From: Flavobacteriales bacterium UBA6772 | GTDB lineage: Bacteria > Bacteroidota > Bacteroidia > Flavobacteriales > UBA7430 | Direction: 5' to 3' | Length of the DNA: 28,346 bases | Assembly (NCBI GenBank): GCA_002453265.1 | Contig: DKGK01000027.1 | Coordinates: forward strand, 1-28,346 | Shown here: positions 22,492 to 28,346 of the stretch, piece after piece | Position numbering within the stretch: the stretch's first letter is position 1 | Layout of the letters: every line of letters starts with the position of its first letter | Position numbers and translations under genes: made by a program | Notes under the pieces: model-generated | What the model saw: only the letters and a program-made list of their open reading frames with translations | What the model was told of the DNA's origin: nothing | The model's database searches: none

Positions 22492-23805
22492 ATGAAGTTT
22501 TTAAGCATCCTGGCTTTTACATTTTCCTTTGCAACACTTCAGGCTCAGCAGATATTGAGCTTGGAGGATTGTATTGATTATGCTTTAAAAAACAATATTT
22601 CGTTAAAGCAAAGTGCTTTAACTATAGATCTTAATAAGACGAGTTATTTGCAATCTAAATTGCAATTGCTCCCATCTGTAAATTTAAACAGTTCGTTTAA
22701 TAAAAATCAAGGACGTTATATAAACCCATTAACAAATGAGTTTATTGAGCAAGTAAGTTCATCAATAAACCTGTCCTATTCAACCAACGTAACGCTCTTT
22801 AACGGATTCAAAAATCTAAATCAAATAAAAAAGGCGGCAAATGAGCTACTAAAAAGCAAATACGATTTAGAGTCAGCTAAAAACGAACTTATTAGCACAG
22901 TAGCCTTAGGATATCTTCAAATTCTATTTAATGAAGAGCTTTACCAAATTGCAGGAAAGCAACGGGATTTAACAAAAATTCAAGAAACGAGAATTCAAAT
23001 ACTTCTAGATGCTGGTTCTGTGGCACGAGGAGAACTATTAAATATTCAATCTCAAATAGCCTTAGAAGAACAACAACTTATTCAAGCAGAAAATCAGCTT
23101 AACATGTCTAAGCTTCAATTGGCTCAATTGCTCGAAATACAAGATTACCAGAACCTAAAACTGGTTGCGGAAAACATAGAAATACCTACCTTCCAAATAA
23201 CAGAGAATATAGAGTACGATTACAAATTAGCCCTAAGCTTACAAAGCACAGTAAAATCTTCGGAATTAGCTGTGAATACAGCTTTATATGATTATAAAAC
23301 GGCAAAAGCAAATTATCTACCAACCTTGAGTCTTACGCAAAGAGCAAGTTCTTTGTACTCTGATAATGTTCAAGATATGTTTACATTTAATGAGCAAATA
23401 GACAATAACTTACAGTCTGGCTTATTTTTAAACTTGAGTATTCCATTATTTAACAAATGGGCAACAAGAACTTCTGTAGCACAGAGTAAAATTCAAATTG
23501 AGAACAGTAGATTAAACTCGCAGCAAGCTAAAAATCAGCTCCGTAAAAACATGGAACAAGCTTATGCAGATCAAATAGCTTCCTACAAAAAACATCAATC
23601 AGCACAAAAATCAGTTTTAGCTTATAAAGAATCCTTTGGCTATATAAACAATCGCTATGAATTAGGAATGGTAAATAGTTATGAGTTTAATGAGTCTAAA
23701 AATAGACTAATAAAAGCCGAGTCTGATGAGCTACAAGCCAAATACGACTTGATTTTTAAAGTAAAATTATACGAATTCTACACCAGCTTAAAGTTTGAAC
23801 TATGA
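22492..23805 (+). CDS. TolC-family outer membrane efflux protein
   Basis: The outer-membrane channel of a tripartite exporter. Residues 1-18 are a signal peptide ending LQAQ. The mature part opens with the typical LSLEDCIDYALKNNISLKQSAL and shows the two TolC/OEP repeats: long helices around 100-210 (for example LYQIAGKQRDLTKIQETRIQ) and 325-425. The beta segments VTLFNGF near 102 and LSIPLFNKW near 312 are the usual signatures. The 437-residue length is typical. The stop overlaps the HlyD start by 4 bp (ATGA), showing that both are one unit. Confidence 0.92.
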   Translation: MKFLSILAFTFSFATLQAQQILSLEDCIDYALKNNISLKQSALTIDLNKTSYLQSKLQLLPSVNLNSSFNKNQGRYINPLTNEFIEQVSSSINLSYSTNVTLFNGFKNLNQIKKAANELLKSKYDLESAKNELISTVALGYLQILFNEELYQIAGKQRDLTKIQETRIQILLDAGSVARGELLNIQSQIALEEQQLIQAENQLNMSKLQLAQLLEIQDYQNLKLVAENIEIPTFQITENIEYDYKLALSLQSTVKSSELAVNTALYDYKTAKANYLPTLSLTQRASSLYSDNVQDMFTFNEQIDNNLQSGLFLNLSIPLFNKWATRTSVAQSKIQIENSRLNSQQAKNQLRKNMEQAYADQIASYKKHQSAQKSVLAYKESFGYINNRYELGMVNSYEFNESKNRLIKAESDELQAKYDLIFKVKLYEFYTSLKFEL

Positions 23806-25064
23806 AAAAGAAATCAATCATAATTATTAGTTTAGTAATTCTTCTAATAGCTCTTGTGGCTGCAAAGAAAAATGGAATTATTGGCGGTGAGGATTTATTG
23901 AGTATCGAAACTGAGAATGTATTCTTAGGAACGATAATAGAAACAGTGCCCGCAAACGGAAAGATACAACCAGAAATGGAAGTGAAAATTTCGCCTGATG
24001 TATCTGGTGAAATCACTGAACTGACTATTCAGGAAGGAGACTGGGTAGAAAAAGGAGATTTACTATTGCGGATAAACCCAGAGCTTTATGTTGCTAACCT
24101 AGACCGTATGAAAGCCAGTTTAAATAATATGCAGTCTAATTTAGCACAGCAAAAAGCCCAGTTAAAAAATGCTGAACTCAACCATTTTAGAAATGGTAGT
24201 TTATTTAAGCAAGGTGCTATTTCAACATTAGAATTTGAGACGACTGAAAACACAAATGAACTTGCACAATTAGCAGTAGAGGCTACACAATTTAACGTAG
24301 AAAGCTCTAAAGCATCTTTAAAAGAAGCACAAAACAACTTAGACCGAACTTCTATTTACGCTCCTATATCTGGAACTATTTCTCGACTAAATGTAGAGCA
24401 AGGAGAACGTGTGGTAGGTACAGCACAAATGACTGGTACAGAGCTTTTGCGTATTGCAGATCTAAGCTATATGGAAGTTGTAGTAGATGTAAGCGAAAAC
24501 GACATATTAAGAGTTAAATTAAATGATAATGCCGAAGTTACCGTTGATGCTTATATGAAGGATACCTTTGAAGGAGTTGTAACAGAAATTGCAAATTCTG
24601 CTAATTTATTAGGAACTTCTGCCGATCAGGTTACAAATTTTGAAGTGAAAATTAGAATTTTAAAATCTTCTTATAATCATCTTACCGCAGCTCATAAACA
24701 TCCTTTTAGACCAGGAATGACAGCGTCGGTAGCTATTAAAACTCAAATAAAAGACAACATTAAATTAGTCTCTATTCAGTCTGTTACAACACGAAAAGAT
24801 AGTAGTTCTGTAGAGATAAATGCTCGCGACAAATACACTAAAAACAGTTCTGAAAAAGAAGCATTTGAATGTGTATTTGTGTATTCTGATGGGCAGGTAA
24901 AGTTAGTTGCCGTAGAAACTGGAATTCAAGACGATCAGAATATAGAAATTCTCTCAGGTTTAAAGGAAGGAGACGAAATTGTAAATGCTCCTTATAGTTC
25001 TGTTTCGAAAAAATTACGAAATGGAATGAAAGTGAATCAAAGCGAAAAGGTTAAAAAGGAATAA
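23802..25064 (+). CDS. HlyD/MacA-family periplasmic adaptor subunit
   Basis: The membrane-fusion protein linking an inner-membrane pump to a TolC channel. One N-terminal span (SIIIISLVILLIALVAAKK) anchors it. The first lipoyl half is at about 65-98 (SGEITELTIQEGDWVEKGD). A helical hairpin of about 70 residues (about 105-175) is rich in Leu, Ala and Gln. The second lipoyl half is at about 187-203 (YAPISGTISRLNVEQGERV), and the beta-barrel and proximal domains follow (MEVVVDVSENDILRVKLND; then GIQDDQNIEILSGLKEGDEI). The shape fits the MacA branch, which serves MacB ABC transporters. No ABC or RND pump gene follows: a hairpin terminator comes 4 bp after the stop. Confidence 0.92.
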   Translation: MKKKSIIIISLVILLIALVAAKKNGIIGGEDLLSIETENVFLGTIIETVPANGKIQPEMEVKISPDVSGEITELTIQEGDWVEKGDLLLRINPELYVANLDRMKASLNNMQSNLAQQKAQLKNAELNHFRNGSLFKQGAISTLEFETTENTNELAQLAVEATQFNVESSKASLKEAQNNLDRTSIYAPISGTISRLNVEQGERVVGTAQMTGTELLRIADLSYMEVVVDVSENDILRVKLNDNAEVTVDAYMKDTFEGVVTEIANSANLLGTSADQVTNFEVKIRILKSSYNHLTAAHKHPFRPGMTASVAIKTQIKDNIKLVSIQSVTTRKDSSSVEINARDKYTKNSSEKEAFECVFVYSDGQVKLVAVETGIQDDQNIEILSGLKEGDEIVNAPYSSVSKKLRNGMKVNQSEKVKKE

Positions 25065-25068
25065 AATG

Positions 25069-25103
25069 AAAATTCCATCCAGAAACAATCTGGATGGAAT
25101 TTT
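25069..25103 (+). terminator. Terminator hairpin after the TolC/HlyD operon
   Basis: A perfect 15-bp stem (25069-25083 with 25089-25103; core TTCCATCCAGA) with a 5-nt AACAA loop and a T4 at the 3' arm starts 4 bp after the HlyD stop. The T-tract is short, so the strength is uncertain. Confidence 0.7.
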
Positions 25104-25150
25104 ATTAGTTTATTGGAGTATTAAATATTCAAATTAAGGAAAACTATTTT

Positions 25151-26071
25151 TTATAGTTCCTTCATAAGAACTTCGTACAATTTAATCATTTCCTTAATAT
25201 CCTCCTTATGTACTTTTTCGTCTGGAGTGTGTACATGATCTTCTGGAGCTCCAACAAAGCACCAATCGAAAGGATAAGATGATGACTGCAATCCATTACC
25301 GTCTGAACCACCTGCATCTTCAACTTCTAACTGGTATTTAATAGAATTGTTTTTTGCAATATCTATAACCTTACGAACATATGATTTACGAGGAATACCG
25401 GAATCTCTCATCGAAATAGCAACACCCATTCCGTGTGGAACTCCTGGAGTAACCCAGGTAATATCAGAAATTAAAGCTTGACGTACATTCCAGTTTTCGT
25501 AAATATATTTTCCAATATAGCCAACTGAACCTCCACCCGTTTCTTCCCAACAAGAAAAAGCAATGACTCCATTTTCTAGAGTTTCGGCTACTTTAAGAGA
25601 GTTCCAAACACCTAAACGATTATCCATATAGCAATTTTGAATATACGATTCGTCCTCGCGCCAATTGGGCTTAAAAGTTAAATTAGTTCCTCTATCAATA
25701 TCTCTATCTAACTTATAGGAAATAGCTTTAGTTTCTTCATCTACTACCAATTCTGTTTCAATAAGTCCAATAGAGTCTTCTCCAACCAATTTAATACCAG
25801 AAATTAAACGAGGACCGCCAAGCTTAACCAATTCTTTACCGTAACGAACCGTAAATCCGATAGAATCGAGATGAGCAAAAATAGCTGTTCTGGGTTCACC
25901 AAATTTCAACAATAAACAATCCTGAAACGCATCGCCATATATTAGTTCTGGTTGTACTTTCCAATTCGATTTGTTTTTTTCCACATAATCGATAATAAAA
26001 TCTTTTAATGTAGATTCATCTCCTGCTGGAGCATGAATTTCCTGTAATTCTTTTAATAATCTAAAATCCAT
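25151..26071 (-). CDS. M42/M20-like zinc aminopeptidase
   Basis: A dinuclear-zinc cytoplasmic peptidase of the M42/M28 clan. Metal ligands can be assigned by motif: His67 and Asp69 in AHLDSIG, Asp150 in YMDNRLG, Glu176/Glu177 in WEETGGG (catalytic base plus ligand), Asp203 in ISDIT, and His281 in HVHTPDE. The N-terminal LQEIHAPAGDES is the usual opening of the family. I start at ATG 26071, giving 306 residues; the 7-codon longer version from TTG 26092 adds nothing recognisable. At 306 it is shorter than typical M42 enzymes (about 350), mainly in the domain between the first two zinc motifs. Substrate preference is unknown. It stands alone, 88 bp downstream of rsmG on the same strand. Confidence 0.85.
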   Translation of the reverse strand: MDFRLLKELQEIHAPAGDESTLKDFIIDYVEKNKSNWKVQPELIYGDAFQDCLLLKFGEPRTAIFAHLDSIGFTVRYGKELVKLGGPRLISGIKLVGEDSIGLIETELVVDEETKAISYKLDRDIDRGTNLTFKPNWREDESYIQNCYMDNRLGVWNSLKVAETLENGVIAFSCWEETGGGSVGYIGKYIYENWNVRQALISDITWVTPGVPHGMGVAISMRDSGIPRKSYVRKVIDIAKNNSIKYQLEVEDAGGSDGNGLQSSSYPFDWCFVGAPEDHVHTPDEKVHKEDIKEMIKLYEVLMKEL

Positions 26072-26159
26072 AAGGGCAATAATATTCAGCAATTAATAAT
26101 AATCTTGTTATGTACAAACTCAATTAATGAGTTTATTTTGAAGTAAATAATACGAACAA

Positions 26160-26807
26160 TTACTTATTCTTATTCTTCACAGCAACGTGGATAATCTTTT
26201 TAGTTTCAAAAAATTCTTCTTCAAAATAGTCGCTTAAATTTACAAGTGTTTTTCTATTTCCCCAAGAAGCTAATTCTGAAGTCAAATCGCCTCCTTTAAG
26301 AGCTATAATACCATTGTCAATTTTATGCTTATTGACATTTAAATACTGCTTACGAGTCCATTTCACCAAATCTATCATTGGGGCAACGGCACGGGTAATA
26401 ATAAAATCGAACGAATCGTCTAGTTGTTCTGCTCGCATATGATGAGCTTCTATATTTTGTACCCCAATAGCAGTTGCAATTTCTTGTACCACTTTAATTT
26501 TCTTTCCTATAGAATCGATCAATGTGAAAGAAACTTCAGGGAAAAGTATTGCTAAAGGAATACCTGGAAATCCACCACCACAACCTAAATCCATAATTTT
26601 AGCTCCCTTATTAAAGCTTATAAACTTAGCAATAGAGAGAGAATGAAGAATATGACGCTCATATAGACTATCAACATCCTTACGAGAAATAACATTTATT
26701 TGTGCATTCCACTCTTCGTAAAGAGGTTTTAGCTGAGCAAATTGTTCTTTCTGTAAATCAGTAAGTTCTGGGAAGTATTTTTCTATCAGTGCTAAATCAG
26801 AATTCAT
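26160..26807 (-). CDS. rsmG: 16S rRNA (guanine527-N7)-methyltransferase
   Basis: Methylates N7 of G527 in the 530 loop of 16S rRNA, using S-adenosylmethionine. The 215-residue length is normal. RsmG marks are present: NVISRKD at 38-44 and RHILHSL at 51-57, the cofactor loop MDLGCGGGFPGIPLA at 72-86, the acidic LIDS block at 96-99, and TRAVAP in the active-site region. The ATG lies inside the preceding sigma-factor gene, with an 11-bp overlap, so its translation depends on that gene. Loss of RsmG is known to give low-level streptomycin resistance in other bacteria; the copy here looks intact. Confidence 0.95.
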   Translation of the reverse strand: MNSDLALIEKYFPELTDLQKEQFAQLKPLYEEWNAQINVISRKDVDSLYERHILHSLSIAKFISFNKGAKIMDLGCGGGFPGIPLAILFPEVSFTLIDSIGKKIKVVQEIATAIGVQNIEAHHMRAEQLDDSFDFIITRAVAPMIDLVKWTRKQYLNVNKHKIDNGIIALKGGDLTSELASWGNRKTLVNLSDYFEEEFFETKKIIHVAVKNKNK

Positions 26808-27381
26808 TTTCTTGTGGTTTCAATATTTGTACTAATAAGTCTCGTGCTCTAAAAAGTTTCGCTTTTACAGAGCCTAAGGGCATGTTTAACTTTTCTGCTA
26901 TTTCAGCATAAGACAATTCATCGAGGTAACGCATAATAATGAGTTCCCTATAATGTGGTTTTAGTTGATGAACTAAACTGGAAATATGTATATTTTTTTG
27001 TTTCTGAATTAAATTCCTTTCTGGATCTAATCCATTGTCGATAATTTGCATCGTACTACTTTCATCATCTTTTTCATCAATAGAGATCGTTTTTTGATCG
27101 TTTTTTCTAAAAAAGTCAATCAAAGTATTCGTAGCAATAGTATTTATCCATGTACTAAAAGCGAAAGAATCGTTGTAAGATTTTAATTTATCAAAAGCTT
27201 TACTAAAAGTAGCAATCGATAAATCTTCAACATCTTCCTTACTTTGAAGTTTTAAGGAAAACGTTTTCTCTACTGAAGCCCAATAGAGTGTCATGAGTTC
27301 AGAATAAGCTTTCTGATCTCCTTTAATAGCCTTTTTAACAAGGGCTATATCGCGTTCTTTATTGCTTTTTGTTTGGCTCAA
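26797..27381 (-). CDS. ECF-type RNA polymerase sigma factor
   Basis: A group 4 sigma-70 factor directing RNA polymerase to alternative promoters. Region 2 spans about 15-90: LMTLYWASVEKTF, then EDVEDLSIATFSKAFDKLKS, then FSTWINTIATNTLIDFFRK. Region 4 is about 130-185: LKPHYRELIIMRYLDELSYA and IAEKLNMPLGSVKAKLFRAR. No anti-sigma gene is adjacent; instead rsmG overlaps by 11 bp, an arrangement frequent in Bacteroidota. The start is a TTG at 27381 (MSQTKSNKERD); no in-frame ATG occurs before region 2. Residues 94-115 carry an acidic linker (ISIDEKDDESS). A -7 box lies 49 bp upstream, outside any known ECF promoter pattern. Confidence 0.9.
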   Translation of the reverse strand: MSQTKSNKERDIALVKKAIKGDQKAYSELMTLYWASVEKTFSLKLQSKEDVEDLSIATFSKAFDKLKSYNDSFAFSTWINTIATNTLIDFFRKNDQKTISIDEKDDESSTMQIIDNGLDPERNLIQKQKNIHISSLVHQLKPHYRELIIMRYLDELSYAEIAEKLNMPLGSVKAKLFRARDLLVQILKPQENEF

Positions 27382-27430
27382 CAGAAAATTCTATACGTAT
27401 TAACTAAACTTGGTAAATAATATACATCTG

Positions 27431-27438
27431 CAAAAATA
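27431..27438 (-). promoter_or_regulatory. -7 promoter box for the ECF sigma-rsmG operon
   Basis: The minus strand reads TATTTTTG, matching TAnnTTTG, 49 bp before the TTG start. It is a housekeeping-type box, so the sigma factor need not be autoregulated. No -33 TTTG was found. Confidence 0.4.
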
Positions 27439-27500
27439 CTATTAATCGATAAACTGCTCTATAAATATCGGGAATAGATGTGCAAACAAGACAATTCAAT

Positions 27501-27508
27501 TATATTTG
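27501..27508 (+). promoter_or_regulatory. -7 promoter box for tgt
   Basis: TATATTTG matches TAnnTTTG 16 bp before the tgt ATG at 27525. No -33 element is clear. Confidence 0.5.
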
Positions 27509-27524
27509 CTCAAAATTTGTGTAG

Positions 27525-28346
27525 ATGAAATTCACTTTAGAAAAAACAGACCCTTTATCGCAAGCGCGTGCAGGAGTTATAGTAACAGATCACGGTATTA
27601 TAGAAACACCCATTTTTATGCCCGTAGGTACTGCAGGTACTGTAAAAGGTGTACATCAGCATGAAATAGAAAATGATATTAAAGCCCATATTATTTTAGG
27701 AAATACCTATCATTTGTATTTACGTCCTAAAATGGAAGTGCTTGAGGCTGCTGGCGGTTTACATAAATTTATGAACTGGGAAAAGCCAATTCTTACCGAT
27801 AGTGGTGGATTTCAGGTTTACTCCCTTTCGGGAAGAAGAAAAATTACGGAAGAAGGTGTACGTTTTAAATCGCATATCGATGGTTCTTACCACTTTTTTA
27901 GTCCCGAATATGCAATGGATGTACAACGTATTATTGGAGGGGATATAATTATGGCTTTCGATGAGTGTACTCCTTATCCTTGTGACTATCACTATGCGAA
28001 GCGTTCTATGAAAATGACGCATAGATGGTTGAAAAGATGTTGTGATCACTTTGACAGTACTCCAGACAAATACGGATTTAAGCAAACGCTCTTCCCTATT
28101 GTACAAGGTTCTACTTATACAGATCTTAGAAAAGAATCTGCCGAAGCAATCGCCTCTTTCGATAGAGAAGGAAATGCAATAGGTGGTTTATCTGTTGGAG
28201 AACCTGCAGATGAAATGTATGCAATGACAGAAATTGTTACGGCTGTGCTTCCAAAAGACAAACCTCGTTATTTAATGGGTGTTGGAACTCCTGCAAATAT
28301 TCTTGAAAATATTGCCTTAGGAATTGATATGTTCGATTGTGTAATG
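27525..28346 (+). CDS. tgt: Queuine/preQ1 tRNA-ribosyltransferase, 5' part
   Basis: Exchanges guanine-34 of tRNAs with GUN anticodons (Asp, Asn, His, Tyr) for preQ1, on the way to queuosine. The frame is open from ATG 27525 to the window end, 274 codons of an expected roughly 375. Marks seen: ETPIFMPVGTAGTVKG at 27-42, LGNTYHLYLRPK at 58-69, TDSGGFQVYSLSGRRKI from 91 with the active-site Asp92, FDECTPYP, IVQGSTY, AIGGLSVGEP, and IDMFDCVM at the very end, where Asp271 is the nucleophile. The C-terminal zinc site (CxCxxC) lies beyond the window. It is divergent from the ECF sigma gene across 143 bp. Confidence 0.95.
   Translation, partial: MKFTLEKTDPLSQARAGVIVTDHGIIETPIFMPVGTAGTVKGVHQHEIENDIKAHIILGNTYHLYLRPKMEVLEAAGGLHKFMNWEKPILTDSGGFQVYSLSGRRKITEEGVRFKSHIDGSYHFFSPEYAMDVQRIIGGDIIMAFDECTPYPCDYHYAKRSMKMTHRWLKRCCDHFDSTPDKYGFKQTLFPIVQGSTYTDLRKESAEAIASFDREGNAIGGLSVGEPADEMYAMTEIVTAVLPKDKPRYLMGVGTPANILENIALGIDMFDCVM

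Noticed and set aside
26071..26092. TTG at 26092 as the start of the M42-like peptidase
   Set aside because: The extra seven residues add no family sequence; the ATG at 26071 opens directly into the usual N-terminal helix.
27759..28106. 115-codon minus-strand frame under tgt
   Set aside because: It lies entirely within the strongly supported tgt coding region on the other strand and shows no family features.

Overview
The window looks like a chromosomal segment of a member of the Bacteroidota, most likely Flavobacteriia or a close relative. The DNA is AT-rich. Signal peptides end in the FAQ/IAQ style common in that phylum. At least a dozen genes are preceded by the Bacteroidota -7 promoter box TAnnTTTG. 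Several gene neighbourhoods are also typical of the group: the ctaB-coxIII-coxIII-coxIV-SCO-DUF420 cluster, the LuxC-type reductase beside a 2x[4Fe-4S] ferredoxin, and the ECF sigma factor overlapping rsmG. No rRNA, tRNA, CRISPR array or insertion sequence was seen.

Layout. 1-3.4 kb: two terminators, a purine nucleoside phosphorylase, then a LuxC-family acyl-CoA reductase divergent from a ferredoxin that overlaps a secreted protein of unknown function. 3.5-5.9 kb: a BaiN/YhiN-type flavoprotein and a ThiF/MoeB-rhodanese fusion. 5.96-6.72 kb: a long apparently empty gap that holds, on the minus strand, two decayed genes, one for a membrane protein and one for a winged-helix regulator. 6.9-9.3 kb: a secreted C1-family cysteine peptidase, ndk and a SpoU/TrmH RNA methyltransferase. 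9.3-11.1 kb: an MlaF/MlaE lipid-transport ABC pair and an unannotated 49-residue putative lipoprotein.

11.1-17.4 kb is a glyoxylate-shunt module. aceB and aceA are read leftwards, away from a divergent XRE/ScfR-RamB-like regulator. The shared 125-bp promoter region carries a perfect 16-bp palindrome with further half-sites. A DUF389 membrane protein follows the regulator after 4 bp. 17.5-22.4 kb is a cytochrome c oxidase assembly and subunit operon: heme O synthase, two subunit III proteins, subunit IV, a cysteine-less SCO-like protein, SCO, DUF420 and a small CxxC membrane protein. Its genes are joined by TAATG or longer overlaps. 22.5-25.1 kb holds a TolC/HlyD pair with no pump. 25.1-28.3 kb holds an M42-type aminopeptidase, rsmG, an ECF sigma factor and the 5' part of tgt, which runs off the window.

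Most of the region is ordinary core genome. The parts most worth a second look are the acetate/glyoxylate regulator with its candidate operator, the decayed membrane-protein/regulator pair, the SCO paralogue without copper ligands, and the MoeB-like enzyme lacking several hallmark residues. I found no clear evidence of a wholly new system such as a defence island or novel mobile element.
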